NCBI RefSeq assembly: GCF_025145645.1
Contig: NZ_CP102252.1
Location: forward strand, 3,100,001-3,164,000
DNA: 64,000 nt
Reading direction: 5' to 3'
Origin: Alistipes senegalensis JC50
Lineage (GTDB): Bacteria; Bacteroidota; Bacteroidia; Bacteroidales; Rikenellaceae
Below, piece after piece: positions 16,178 to 27,499 of the stretch (the first letter of the stretch is position 1; each line of letters begins with the position of its first letter). A model generated the notes under the pieces. The model saw only the letters and a list, made by a program, of their open reading frames with translations, did not search any database and was not told the DNA's origin. The translations under genes were made by a program, and so were the position numbers.

Positions 16178-16477
16178 ATGAAGCCATTGAAAGGTAATCC
16201 GACTCTGCGTTTGTTACGTCTGGTATTGCGACGATTCAATCGTCTCGAACTACTGATCCAAAACAATTCTCGACCTTTACCCGATGACCTGATCGACACT
16301 CCGGCAGTCCGCATGCTTACCCGGATGTCCGACCGTACCCTCTCTCGTCGTCGGAGCGACGGCACGATCCCTTATGTCAAGCACGGCGGCAAAATCTATT
16401 ACAGCAGATCGCGCGTTCTCGAAGCCCTCCGGAATGAACCCAACACCACATCAACTAATAAAGTAAAGAAGTCATGA
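16178..16477 (+). CDS. Excisionase-like helix-turn-helix protein
   Basis: This 99-residue protein is likely a DNA-binding regulator or directionality factor. The core DLIDTPAVRMLTRMSDRTLSRRRSDGTIPYVKHGGKIYYSRSRVL has the winged-helix pattern of excisionases of the MerR/HTH_17 type: a Thr/Ser-rich recognition helix followed by a beta wing with GGKIYY. It overlaps the next gene by an ATGA junction, so its TGA at 16475-16477 is most likely a real stop. Reading through it would give an unnatural sequence. This is one of the few TGA stops in the element. Confidence 0.75.
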   Translation: MKPLKGNPTLRLLRLVLRRFNRLELLIQNNSRPLPDDLIDTPAVRMLTRMSDRTLSRRRSDGTIPYVKHGGKIYYSRSRVLEALRNEPNTTSTNKVKKS

Positions 16478-16821
16478 AAAAGATGATTCTTATCGAGCGA
16501 AGCAAATTCGCTCTGCTCGTTCGCAGCCACATGAAAGCCTCAAACATGCTCCTCGTATTGCAGCATGTCTGCCGGGAGCGCCGTATTTCTCTTTCGATGA
16601 CGCAGGAGGAAGTCTGCCAGCTCATCCGACTCGATCCGGATTTCGTCGAGAAATACAAACGTCGCGGAAAACTCTGTCCCGTCGAAGATCAGGATGGCAA
16701 GCAATATTATAATGTACTGGATTTCATTAATCTGAAAGACATGCAGGAGAGTAAGCGTATCTTCTATCAGACAATGGAACAGGCAGTGCCGGATACGGCG
16801 ATTACGATTGATCGGGAATAA
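16474..16821 (+). CDS. HTH-domain protein, second of a pair
   Basis: This 115-residue protein is coupled to the preceding gene by an ATGA overlap. The segment MTQEEVCQLIRLDPDFVEKYKRRGKLCPVEDQDGKQYYNVLDFINL has the same HTH_17-like layout as its neighbour: helix, helix, then a wing with KQYY. Such paired small HTH proteins sit at the end of many Bacteroidetes conjugative elements, where they control excision or early genes. The exact target is unknown. A convergent terminator follows at 16836-16875. Confidence 0.7.
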   Translation: MKKMILIERSKFALLVRSHMKASNMLLVLQHVCRERRISLSMTQEEVCQLIRLDPDFVEKYKRRGKLCPVEDQDGKQYYNVLDFINLKDMQESKRIFYQTMEQAVPDTAITIDRE

Positions 16822-16835
16822 CCACTCAAATTCAA

Positions 16836-16875
16836 CGAGGCTGCCTAACAAATTTTAGACAGCCTCGCTTTTTTA
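16836..16875 (+). terminator. Convergent terminator
   Basis: CGAGGCTG (16836-16843) pairs with CAGCCTCG (16860-16867), followed by CTTTTTT. It lies between the plus-strand HTH pair and the end of the minus-strand methylase-helicase gene and overlaps the last codons of the latter. Confidence 0.8.
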
Positions 16876-19800
16876 TAACTTCGGCCCCTTGGCCTTCACG
16901 TTCGTCGCGGGTCGCACGAGAAGAATATGATTGCGGATAAAGTCCGATTCGGGCGGAGGCACGACGTGCTCCCGTTCTTCCGGCGGTTCTTCTTGGCTCC
17001 CGGATGCCGTAGAAAGCGACTCTGCCTTCGACGGTTTGACGACCTCGTCCACCACCTCCGCGTTTTCGATCTTCAGCCCATTGCCGTTATTTGCTGTTTT
17101 CGCCTGCATCTCCTGCTGCTTCTGTGCGATGTCGAGTTGAATCTTCCGGGTCAGCGACTCTGCCTCGGCCTTGAGCCGCTTCAACTCCTCCTCTTTGGGC
17201 CATACGGCTGCGATCTGTTGCTCGAAGGTCGGAATGTCGCGGGTGAATTGCTTCTTCTCTTTCTCGTAGGTCGCCATCAGTGACGGTATCGTGTCGAGCG
17301 CCCGGATGAAGTTCATTGCCGCGGTTTTCGGCTCCGCAGCCAGATGCCCGTTGTTGAACGTATACTTGATGCCGTCCAACCCTTCGACCATGAATTTATT
17401 GACTGTAAGCGCCAGCCCGTCTTTCTGCATCCGCTCGGTGCGGACGAGAATGCGGAAATCGAACAGCGTGCCGATTTTCTGGTAATCGTCGCCGGTATTT
17501 ACCGTGCGGTCGATCTCCACGAGGCGTTTGCCATGGGCGACAATATCTGTGGATTCCACGCCGTCGATTCGCAGGGGATTGGCCCGCTTGCCTTTGGCGT
17601 CCGGCGGCGCCACCTCGTTGATATAGTCCCAGTCGCGTTTCAGACGTTCGAGCATCGCATCCCGTCGTCCGATCTCCGCCGTGTAGCGTTGCAGTTGGCT
17701 CTGCGCCTCGTGCCGGGTGCGCATGAAGATCGTCTGCTCGCTCTCCAGCGCCGCGATCCTGCCTTCGAGCTTGGCTTTTTGCAGCAGGTCGGTATTTCCC
17801 GACACCACGGCCATCCACTCCGCGAAGTTCATCCCCGAATCCTCGCTGATGGCCCCCTCGTCCAGCCGCCGCGCACCTAACCGGTTGCGCTTGAGCTGGT
17901 CGATGAACTGCTGTTTGTTGTGCAGCAGATTCAATTTGTAGGCATCGAGCGTGCGCAGAACGGCATAGACATAGGCTTTGACTTTATTGCCGGCATACTC
18001 CTTGGCGACTATGTTGCCTTTCCGTGCGCCGCGGCCGTTGCGCTGTTCCAGATCCATCGGCCGCCACGGAATGTCGAGGTGGTGCATGCAGACGATTCGT
18101 TTCTGGGCATTGACTCCCGTTCCGAGTTTTTGCGTCGAGCCGAAGAGCACCCGGATTTTCCCGTCGTTCATGGCGTCGAACATCGCCTGCCGCACCTTGT
18201 CGCTCGCGGCTTCCTGTACGAAGCGGATCTCCTGCGCCGGAATACCGTGGTCTTCGACCAGTTTGCGTTTGATCTCCGAATAGACGTTCCAGATGCCGGG
18301 TTTATAGGTCGAGAGGTCGCAGAAAACCATCTGCGTGCCTTTCTGATCTTCGTATCGCCGATAGTATTCAGCGATGTTGGCGGCACTGCGGCTGGCCTTG
18401 TTGCCCGGTGAATCCGCATACGCAGGACTTATCAGCCGCATGTCGAGCGAGAGCTTGTTGGAGTACATCGTCACCAACAGCATCAGGGCTTTGACCTCCC
18501 CGTCGCTCAGGTCGGCGCGTCCGATATGTTCGGGATCTCCCGTCTTGGCGAAGAGCACCAGCTTGTCCAAAAATGCCTGCTGATCGTCGGTCATAGGTAT
18601 CTGGCATAGCTCCTCGTCCAGCTCGGGACGGTCGATTCCCACGTCTGCGGCCGTGCGGTAGTCGGTAATCTCGTTGTAGAACATGGCCAATTCCGGAACC
18701 TTGATGAAATAGCGGAAACGCTCTTTGGAGATCACTTCGTTGGTCACCGAAAACTCGAACTCCGATGTTTTCTGCGCGAATACCGCGGCCCACGCATCGA
18801 AGCAGGGAATGTCCTGCCGCTCCAGCTCTTTGGGACGCAGATACTTGAACAGCAGATACAGCTCCGTCAGGGAGTTGGCAATGGTCGTTCCCGAAAGGAA
18901 CGTCGCGCCGAGATCGCGCCCCGTGCGCTGCTGAATGGTGCGGATGGCGTACAGCAAATTCATGGCCTTCTTACTGCCGTCGGTATTTCCCAGTCCCGAC
19001 ACACGGCTGTGGCGGGTGTTGAACATCAGATTCTTGAAGTTGTGCGATTCATCGACGAACAGATGGTCTATTCCCATCTGCTGAAAATCCACCGTATCGT
19101 CCTTTTGCGCGTCGATTGTCTCCTGCAACTCGTGGAGCTTGGCATCCAGATTCTCCTTGCGTTTCTCCAGACCGCGCAGAATCCAGCCGTCCACATGTCC
19201 GCCCTGCTTTTCGTAGGACGCCAGATTTTCATCTATGTCGTCCATCTCCTGCCGGAGAATCCGTTGCTGCACCTCAGCCGACTGGGGTATCTTGCCGAAC
19301 TGTTCGTGCGTAAGGATGATGCAGTCCCAATTATTGTTCTTGATGTCGCTGAAGATCCGCAGGCGGTTTTCCGGCGTGAAGTCCTCCTTGCCGGGATAGA
19401 GCAGACGGGCATTGGGATAGGCCGCGCGGAAGGTTCGGGCGATCTCGTGGATGTTGGCTTTGATACCGATGATCATCGGCTTGCGGGCCAGTCCCAAACG
19501 ATGCATCTCATACGCTGCGACGCACATGATGAGCGTCTTGCCCGTACCGACCTCGTGGTCGCAGATGCCGCCGCCGTTCTGCTTGATCATCCAGATCGCA
19601 TCCTTCTGACTGGGATACAGGTCGTCGATGCCCAGCCCCCGCAGGTCGAGCCCCGGAAACTGCTGGTGGCTGCCGTCGTAGCGTGGACGGACATAGCAGT
19701 TGAATTTGCGGTTGTAGAGATCGGTCAGCCGCTCCTTGAAATCGTCGGGCTGCGCATGCAGCCATTCGACGAACGCCTGCCGGATTTCGGTGATGAGCGT

Positions 19801-22320
19801 GTCGGCCTTCTGCCGGGCCTCGAAGTCGGGAATCCGGATGGTCTTGCCGTGTTCGTCCTTGCCGCCGTCCTTGTTGATGTTGGGCAGCGTGTTGAGCATG
19901 GCATGATGCAGCAGATCCATACCGTCGTAGACCTCGAAGTCTCCTTTGACGACGTATTTCTGGGAGATCAGAGGGCTGTACCCGTGGTTCTCGATGCCGA
20001 AGGCATCCATCTTCGCCGAATAGCTTACCGATACGGGAACCTGAAAGAAATGCTCGCAGAAGCCTTCGTAAATATCGGTCGGTATCCATCGCTCGCCGAG
20101 GTTGAAATCCAGCTCCTCGAACTCGATGCGTTTGGGTGCGGCCTCACGAAGCAGCGCGAGCGAACGGCGGCTGGCATCGTCGTCGGGGTTTTCCTTGAGG
20201 TAATTTTCGATTCATTCGGCTTTGGCGACGACATTCCCTGCCGCGAGCCGTTCGCGGATTTCATACCCCTTGACCATCGGATTGTAGAAAATGCGATCGC
20301 CCAGCTCGTCGATCAGCTCTTGCCGGGAACGCGATGCGAGCGACTCCATATAGGAAAACTCCACCCGTCCGAACTTGTTGAGCGAGGCGGCCAGCGCTTC
20401 GGCCGCCGTATCGACGTGTTTGATCTCGTTAGGGTCGAACGATACGGGGCGTCGGAGGATGTCGGAGAGCTGTTTTCGGCCTTCGACGAAACGTTCGAGC
20501 CCCAGCACCTCCCGCCCGCCGGGATCGTTCAGGATGAAGGCGGCATTCTCCTTCTTGTTCAGATCGCCCAACAGAGCCGTGAAGTTCTCGTAACATCCGT
20601 TGAGTTTGCGCCGCAGGCCCTTGTATTCGATCTCGTTCTGCATTTCGAGCCGGTAGAGCAGCTGGTAGGTATCCCGTAGCGGGATATAGCGTTCGGCCCG
20701 GTATCGGGACAAGGTTCCCAGCTCTTCGGGATGGAACGTGCAGCCCTGTCGTGTCAGGCCGCCCAGACGTCCGACCTGCCCTTCGAACAGAACCAACGAC
20801 CGCTCTTTGTAGTGCGGAAGCATCGTGCCGGTAAAGGGCCGCGGATCTTTATTCTCCGAAGCCGGCGCAGTGATTGCTGCCGGGGCATCCGCTGCCTCCG
20901 CCGGTTGTGTGAACAGATTTCCCTGCGTGAAGAGATCGGACATGCCGGTCGTATCCGTTCTGCGCCCGGCCCGCCGCTGTCCCAGCGGACGGCGGGCGAT
21001 CGGAACGGCGGCAGCGCTGCCGAAAAGCGATGCGGCCGGAGCCGGTACTTCCGGAGTCGGTGCAACGGATGCCGGCTCCGGTGGCAGCACGGATTGCGGA
21101 GCCGCGACCCGATTTTGCCTCCGGGCGGTCGGCGGCACGGTTTGCGCCTGAGGGATATGGAGCGGACGGAGATATTGTGTATATCGTTCGGTGTCGAGGC
21201 GGGCTGCGAAATCATTTGCGAGGATTCCGCGCAGCCGCTCGGCGATCCGTTCCGGGCCTCCGTCGTAGTGCAGTACGAGAGCGGATTGTCCATAGAGACT
21301 TTTTTCATGCGAAACCGTCGTATGGATCGCGTGCTTGAAATCCCGGTGGTAGTCGTTCAGGTAAATTCCGTTGCCGATCTCGGACGAACTGACGAAGCGT
21401 TGCTCGTCGGGGGTAAGCTCCCGCTTTTCGCTCCATTTCTGAAGGACGATGAGATCGCTGGCCACTTCCGTGCCGGCATACTCCGTAAAGAGGTTGTTCG
21501 GCAGCCGCACGGCCGAAACCAGCCGCGCATGCTCCATCAGATAGCGACGGACGGGTTCGTTGCCGGGAGCGTCCATGACGCCCGCCGAGGTGACGAACGC
21601 CAGAATACCGCCTTCGCGGAGCGTATCCAGACCCCTGATGAAGAAATAGTTGTGAACGGCCTTGAGCGCTTGCCGTCGAACCGGGTCGTCGCTCTTCCGA
21701 AAGGCAGTGTCGAAAATCCGGGTATCTCCGAAGGGAATATTGGACGTTACTACGTCGAAATAACTGTCATAGGCCGATTCGATGGTTTGGAAACCGTCGA
21801 TAATGACCTGCTCTCGTTCCCGGGCCAGTGTGGAGAGCACTTGTCCGGTCAGCAGGTCTTTCTCGAAAGAGAGGATTTCGACTTCGCTGTCGGCGGCCTT
21901 CCGGAACGACGAAGGGAAAATCCCGGCTCCGGCACTGGGGTCGAGCAATCGCCGGGGAACGATGCCGGCATCCCGGAGCGTCTCGGCGAGCGCACGCACG
22001 ATGGCCGGCGGAGTGTAGAATGCTGTCAGCGTAGAATTGCGCATGCTCTGCACGAAGTCTTTATACCGCTGTTCACTGTCGGCATAATGGCGCAACAGTT
22101 CGTGCAGTTCCCTCACCTGCGGGAAGAGTTCCCGGTCTATCTTTCATTGCGCGAGATCGTCGTCCGCAGCGGCCGGTTGCAAGACACATTTCAACGCTCC
22201 GAAGCCACTATACGCAATCAAGGCTTCACGCTGCTGCGGAGTAAGTACCGTCGATGGAGCGAAAGCGATGCGCAGGGCGGCGATGTTCGCCTCCAGATGT
22301 TTCCTTTTATTGTATGCCAT
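16873..22320 (-). CDS. Giant DNA methylase-helicase with two in-frame TGA codons
   Basis: The continuous frame from ATG 22320 to TAA 16873 spans 1816 codons and is broken only by TGA at codon 59 (22146-22144) and codon 703 (20214-20212). Between them lies an N6-adenine methylase-like region with LLDPSAGAGIF (about 125-135) and TSNIPFGD (about 190). The C-terminal half is a superfamily 2 (SNF2-like) helicase with CDHEVGTGKT (about 928), FVDESHNF (about 1087) and EQRNGRGARKGN (about 1425). Such proteins are standard in Bacteroidetes conjugative elements and may process or protect transferred DNA. Both TGAs sit in contexts (DLAQ-TGA-KIDRELFP and KAE-TGA-IENYL) where Trp is plausible. If UGA stops translation, the methylase and helicase would be separate truncated parts. 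The start overlaps DUF1896 by 14 bp. Confidence 0.85.
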
Positions 22321-22747
22321 GCAGTTCGATGTGGGTTTGGATAAGTCCGGTGAGTTCTAAAAGGAGATTTTTATAGGACGGGCTGCTCTCGAAGTCGTCG
22401 GTCAGGTCGTACATCTCGAATGCCTCTTCGCAGACGGGAAGCAGTTTCAGGCAGAAAGCGGTGCGCTGCCGGGCTGCGACCTCCGGGAACCATTCCGACA
22501 CGACCTCGAAGATCGCATCGTATTTCGAAAAACGCAGGTCTTGGTACAGAACGGCGTTCGAGAGTTCCAGAGCCTCGTAGACGCTGTTGCCGTTACGAAC
22601 GGCACGTTCATAGGTCTGGGCCGCATGGTCGCTCCGCTCGGCGATGAAGTGTTTGTCGGAGAGCAGTTCGGGATGGCTTTCGCGCAAATAAGCGGTAAGA
22701 GTTGTCGCGAAGTACGGCAACTCTTTCTCTTCTACGTGTCGTTTCAT
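22307..22747 (-). CDS. DUF1896 family protein
   Basis: This 146-residue cytoplasmic protein belongs to a family found almost only in Bacteroidetes mobile elements. It contains the helical patterns FATTLTAYLRESHPELL and SDHAAQTYERAVRNGNSVYEALELSN, as I recall from DUF1896. It lies between the DUF3945 gene (6 bp upstream) and the methylase-helicase (14-bp overlap), so the three genes form an operon. Its Trp codon is TGG and no internal TGA is present. The function is unknown and is presumably tied to the neighbouring DNA-processing proteins. Confidence 0.8.
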   Translation of the reverse strand: MKRHVEEKELPYFATTLTAYLRESHPELLSDKHFIAERSDHAAQTYERAVRNGNSVYEALELSNAVLYQDLRFSKYDAIFEVVSEWFPEVAARQRTAFCLKLLPVCEEAFEMYDLTDDFESSPSYKNLLLELTGLIQTHIELHGIQ

Positions 22748-22752
22748 AATGG

Positions 22753-24018
22753 CTAACCGATTTTCATGCCTTTGGGTTGTGCGCCGGGAAGCGACGGAAG
22801 ACGCCGGCGGACGCGCTGGCGCGGACGCGGGTTCTCCTCGCCCAGACGCGAACGGTAATTGCGGGCGTTGTTGCCGAACAGGGGCCGGCCCGTGTCGCTG
22901 TAACGAAGGTCGGTGCTGATCGTCTTGTCGCCGACTTTCATGCCGGGGATGAAGACGACCTCGTGGTTGGCCAGTTTCGCCTGAATGTCTGCACTTACCT
23001 TGACTCCGAAAACCGTATCGTGGATGCGCAGATGCGGATTATTGTCGTTGCGGAACACCACGTCTCCGCGGTTGGCGTCCACGCGGGCATGGCCCGAGAT
23101 GACCCGGCCGTCCTTGAGGTGGATGTCTTCGACGAAGATCTCCTTGCCGGAGCGCAGCGCCTCGATGTCGTTGCCGATCTCTTTGCCGTAGATTCGGGTG
23201 GGGAGCGTCAGCGCATCGACCGGAAGCGTCGTCAGACGGTTCGTCGCCTCATGGACGCTGACATAACACTCGCACTCGCGGCCCGAGGTAAAATCTTTCA
23301 TTTTTTTGGTGGAACCCAGATGTCCGTCGGTTTCGAGGCGCTCGATCTCCTTGTCCGTGAAGAGCTCCTTATACGGCGATATTTTGTACTGTGGCTCGTC
23401 CAGACGTGTAAAGATACGGAGTTGGACATTGCCCGCATCGTCGCGGATCGGCGAAATCGTGCCGAGTCCCAGATCGACCCAGCGGCCGTCCATCTTATGT
23501 TTGAGCGGCACCAGTTTGTTGGGAATACGTCCCTTGAGGATGTCGCCCATGCTTTGATTCTCCAGCAGGATCTCCTTGTTCAGGCCTAACGCCTGAATCT
23601 GATCCCACGGAAGTTCCCGTTCCTCGAACTTATAACGGTCAGCGAACTTGGCGATACGCCCCTCGTTGTTGAGTTCGTAGTCGGAGACCTCCTTGGCCAG
23701 GGAGCCGTTCTGATCCTTGCCTTCGCGGACTTGGATGATGGAGTCGAGGATATGGTCGAGTTTTTCGGTACCGATCCGGAAGAAACTTCAACCCAGGTCG
23801 GACGGGCGTCCGTATTGGTTGCGAAGGTTCTCGAAAAAGGTTCCTAAAACCGTTCGGCTGTCGAACGAAAGGGCTTTGCGCCGATCGCCCGGAGCCGTGC
23901 TCACGGTGTTGAACTCTCCCGTCTGCTCGTTCATCTCGCTGACCAGACGCAGATCGTTCGTCTTTTTGTCGAGGACGGCCAGCACGTCCTTCGATAGCTT
24001 TTCCTGTTCTCTTGCCAT
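22753..24018 (-). CDS. DUF3945/DUF4099-type protein with in-frame TGA
   Basis: The frame from ATG 24018 to TAG 22753 has 422 codons and a single TGA at codon 77 (23790-23788), between NQYGRPSDLG and SFFRIGTEKL. The N-terminal part (MAREQEKLSKDVLAVLDKKTNDL) fits DUF4099-like starts. The C-terminal part (ELFTDKEIERLETDGHLG, then CYVSVHEATNRLTTLPVD) is the DUF3945 core. The protein ends in a basic Arg/Pro-rich tail. The family accompanies topoisomerase and helicase genes in conjugative elements and its role is unknown. Without read-through only a 76-residue fragment would be made. An internal start could yield the C-terminal 265 residues. Confidence 0.8.
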
Positions 24019-24244
24019 AATGCAGATAATTAAATGAGTAGATTGAATGAATGGTGAAAATCCGCCGGCAAGATAAGACCTTTTTCCAGTTCATAATACC
24101 AAATGCGCCCCTTCTGGCGGGAAGAGGCGCGGATTGGCAGGAATTAGCTATATCTAAAATGAATGCAAAATATTATTTTCAGCATTAGATTACTCTATGT
24201 ATAATATATATTTAAGCCTCCTCCGTTAATACCATAAATATTCA

Positions 24245-27200
24245 TTAAATAAAATACCGATAATCATAAGTCGCCCCATTGTATTGATGCAATAAGTTTC
24301 CTACTTGTGCTAACGTATTAGAGGTATCAATGGTTGCCGGTAATTTTGTATATAGATTAAATGAATTCCAATTCATCTTTGTAAATCCAATAATTTCAGA
24401 GGCAATAGTTGCGAGATCTCCCTTGCCATAATATTTGGTAATTTTTAGAGGAGATGGAATGCACCTACCTCCGGGATAGTAACGACGGTTATCCCGAATT
24501 GATGGTACAACACCATGCGTCCATAATAAAGCACTTCTTGATGACAATTTTATGCAGGTTCCGCGCGATACCGGATATGAATCATCAGAAATATTATCGT
24601 AATAAACTTTTTGGGCTATAAATTTAACATTGTATTCATAATTGATGGTTATCAAATCAATATTCTTGATACCAGCTTGTGTCAATGCGTGAGTAATACC
24701 CTCAATCTCTTCTTTTTTGAATGGTGTCCGTTTATGGATAACAACTCGACGAGGTAATTTATCCATAGATTTGACAAACAATTCGCGTATGGTTATACCA
24801 AATTTGAACGCTTCTTCATAGGTTAAATACGGATTCTTTTTCCCATCGAATTGAGGTTGCTCAACTTTTGATAGCTTATACCTTAACCCTTGACCTTTAG
24901 CATTGTATATGTGACTACAACCCAAAACGATATCCACTTCCCCTTTACTATTCGTTTTAACGCTATAGCCTATACCTGCGTATGCCGTATCAGGATCAAG
25001 ACTGGCTAATGCCCAAGGGATACGCATTGCCTTGACAAATAAAGCTAACGATAACCACCAACAGATCTCGCACACCATTGGGTCACTCAAAGTCTTTTCT
25101 TCTATGATTTGAGTCGTAAAACTGTGTTGAGCAGCATAAGCCTTTATATAATTGTGTAAATCAAACGATTCACCATCATGCTTGAATTGTTTGTGAATAC
25201 TCCAAGATGCAGGTATGTAAATTACAACTACAATTCCTGGATATTTATCTGCTAAACTACCAGCTTGGCGACATATTGATTGTGCAAGGTTTATCGTATC
25301 TTTTGGTGTATCTTCTGTTTTTATCCATTTATCCGTATCGCTATCCGGTATTTCCAGTAATGTTTTATATATACTGTGAAATCCTGTATAAGGCTGAATG
25401 TAATCCGAATTATCGTTCGCCTGTATGGTTGTGTTTAAGCGTTGTAAAAAAGAGTTGAATCTATCGGTGTGAGTATGAGGGCAGATCACACCCAGTCTAA
25501 CATTTTGAGGCAAAACATCTTTTTGCCAAGAATCATAAGGCTTATGATTAGACAATCCTCTCATAGGATTTGAATCTAAAAAAGGTCTATCTGCAAATGT
25601 GTTTACAAACTCCAATTCAGGCTCTTTGAGTTGAAGACCTCGATAGATCGTTCTTCTATTATCATACGATCTTGAAAAATATCCTCGTTCGGTGTTGTCT
25701 TGATATTGTATTTCGGAAAATCCGCTATTGTTGCTTATTTGGAACTTAAATCCACTGCCAGAATTTTGAGGGAACTCAAAAATAAGACGCGCATTGCCAA
25801 ATACGATATTTTCCCATTGAATAAGTTTATTGCTATATGCCTGGTTCCACATTTTATCCAGATACATCCGCGCATATTCTTGTTTTTTCTCTTTCGAAAC
25901 CGCGCGCGAGTTTTCTATGTATATAGTAGGTCGCATAGAAAGCAAAGCATATTTTTGTTGTGGTACAAAAACGAGTGAACATTCTATTGCTTCATGGATC
26001 AATGTGCCATTATCATTTCTAAAAATGGCAGGAAGCCAGAGGGTATTATGTCTAATATCGACATTGAGACCTCGAATTGTCGCAATACTTTGAAGCGTTG
26101 CTCTTAAAAATAGTTCTCTATAACTGCTATTTTGCTCTATATCGTCTATTGAAATAGGAATCCGTTCAATATCGCCTTTTAGTCTGGAACCAAATATATT
26201 GTTAATGGCAGATCCTGTGGACAAAGCATATACTTTTTGCTTATATGGAACAGCCATAATATTTTGGTCTTTAATTGTCTCTCTTAAAAAAGCCCAAGGT
26301 TTTTCCCCTTCTTTATATTCAATCTCAAATTGGAATAGTTCTTTGGGGAAAATTATAGGATAAAGGTTGCTTTTTAGGTATTTATTAGTTCTCGTTATAT
26401 GTATTGAAAAGGGAGATATATCATTCTCTTCAGGGATGCTTTCCATTATGGACTTGATTTCTGCCTGTTTCTCAACATCAGAACTAAAGCAATTTGATAC
26501 AAGAGATAACATCGTTTTATCAAAACCATCGGTATCAATATAAAATGCCTCTCTATTTGCATTCCGTGCTGTCTTTAACAAGGTAGAAACATCAGAAGAA
26601 ATCTCATTACCATAGCCACACCAATATATACGACCAGAACCTTTTTCAGAAAATGCTTCGGTTAATGCAGACATTAAAGATTTATCGCGGCCACTATACC
26701 CAATTACTATAAGATTTTTATCATTGAAGTAACGTTTTAATGCTGCTACAAATGTTGGATGCTGACTATCCAATTCCTTAGAGGTGTTCTTTAACGAGCT
26801 ATATTTATAATCGCCATGTAATGATATGCATAATAGTTCATTAGAACTTTCTGTTCGATATATTCGATCTGCGCAATCTAAATTTATACAGATAGGTGTA
26901 ATGAACGCATTATGTGCTGCACGTTCGACTAAACCATCAAAATTGGTTGTCCATATAGATTTTACAATACCATATTTGTTTAAGAGGCACAAAAACTTAT
27001 AACCGATATAAGGTTGTTTCCCTTGCGCTAAATGCTCAAAATATTTTACTCTGTCATCTTCAATCTGCAAGGCCTTTTCTGCATAAAAAGAATATTCATT
27101 AGAATCTCCAAGGGGAGGAAATTTGCCTTGACTGTCAAGCCATTTTTGAATTATATTCTTACACGTATCGGATTTTGGATCAATGAATGTTGGAACGGAT

Positions 27201-27376
27201 TTCTGTGAAGAACAAAAAATCTGCTTCTTCCAGTCCCATATACAATCATTGGCAGATGGAATTCCTGATGTAATAGATGCCCCAGCCCCTAATAGAAATG
27301 CAAAAGAAGTATCTCTGTTCTGAACAAACGAACGAATGAAAGCATCAAAATCCAAATTAAATTCTTGCGGAATCAT
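24245..27376 (-). CDS. SIR2-APAZ-Argonaute (Piwi) fusion, prokaryotic defence protein
   Basis: This 1043-residue single-chain protein is built like a short prokaryotic Argonaute system of the SIR2 type. The N-terminal SIR2 NADase shows GAGAS (30-34), TTNFD with Asn145 and Asp147, His187 and GYSGRD (226-231). The middle region has APAZ-like sequence (LQLKEPELEFVNTFADRP). The C-terminal part is MID-PIWI: RRVVIHKRTPFKKEEIEGI, IGFTKMNWNSFNLYTKLPATID and a hydrophobic end YRYFI. I cannot find a DEDX tetrad, so the Piwi part is probably catalytically dead and serves for guide-dependent sensing. Such systems deplete NAD+ when plasmid or phage DNA is recognised. The gene is AT-rich beside GC-rich neighbours, so it is acquired cargo. 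Its own stop is TAA and it has no in-frame TGA. Confidence 0.82.
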   Translation of the reverse strand: MIPQEFNLDFDAFIRSFVQNRDTSFAFLLGAGASITSGIPSANDCIWDWKKQIFCSSQKSVPTFIDPKSDTCKNIIQKWLDSQGKFPPLGDSNEYSFYAEKALQIEDDRVKYFEHLAQGKQPYIGYKFLCLLNKYGIVKSIWTTNFDGLVERAAHNAFITPICINLDCADRIYRTESSNELLCISLHGDYKYSSLKNTSKELDSQHPTFVAALKRYFNDKNLIVIGYSGRDKSLMSALTEAFSEKGSGRIYWCGYGNEISSDVSTLLKTARNANREAFYIDTDGFDKTMLSLVSNCFSSDVEKQAEIKSIMESIPEENDISPFSIHITRTNKYLKSNLYPIIFPKELFQFEIEYKEGEKPWAFLRETIKDQNIMAVPYKQKVYALSTGSAINNIFGSRLKGDIERIPISIDDIEQNSSYRELFLRATLQSIATIRGLNVDIRHNTLWLPAIFRNDNGTLIHEAIECSLVFVPQQKYALLSMRPTIYIENSRAVSKEKKQEYARMYLDKMWNQAYSNKLIQWENIVFGNARLIFEFPQNSGSGFKFQISNNSGFSEIQYQDNTERGYFSRSYDNRRTIYRGLQLKEPELEFVNTFADRPFLDSNPMRGLSNHKPYDSWQKDVLPQNVRLGVICPHTHTDRFNSFLQRLNTTIQANDNSDYIQPYTGFHSIYKTLLEIPDSDTDKWIKTEDTPKDTINLAQSICRQAGSLADKYPGIVVVIYIPASWSIHKQFKHDGESFDLHNYIKAYAAQHSFTTQIIEEKTLSDPMVCEICWWLSLALFVKAMRIPWALASLDPDTAYAGIGYSVKTNSKGEVDIVLGCSHIYNAKGQGLRYKLSKVEQPQFDGKKNPYLTYEEAFKFGITIRELFVKSMDKLPRRVVIHKRTPFKKEEIEGITHALTQAGIKNIDLITINYEYNVKFIAQKVYYDNISDDSYPVSRGTCIKLSSRSALLWTHGVVPSIRDNRRYYPGGRCIPSPLKITKYYGKGDLATIASEIIGFTKMNWNSFNLYTKLPATIDTSNTLAQVGNLLHQYNGATYDYRYFI

Positions 27377-27499
27377 AATTCAATTAATAACAGTCTCGCG
27401 ATTTCACGGAAACAATTTCAATTATGTCAAAGATAGTGAATTGTTTGGCAAATGGTAAAAAAATCGTATTGTGAAATGGCAATTTTACCCAAACTCCAT

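Noticed and set aside
17396..20679. Long open frames on the plus strand opposite the methylase-helicase (and similar ones opposite other GC-rich genes)
   Set aside because: They are mirror frames of GC-rich coding sequence, with arginine- and histidine-rich text and no domain.
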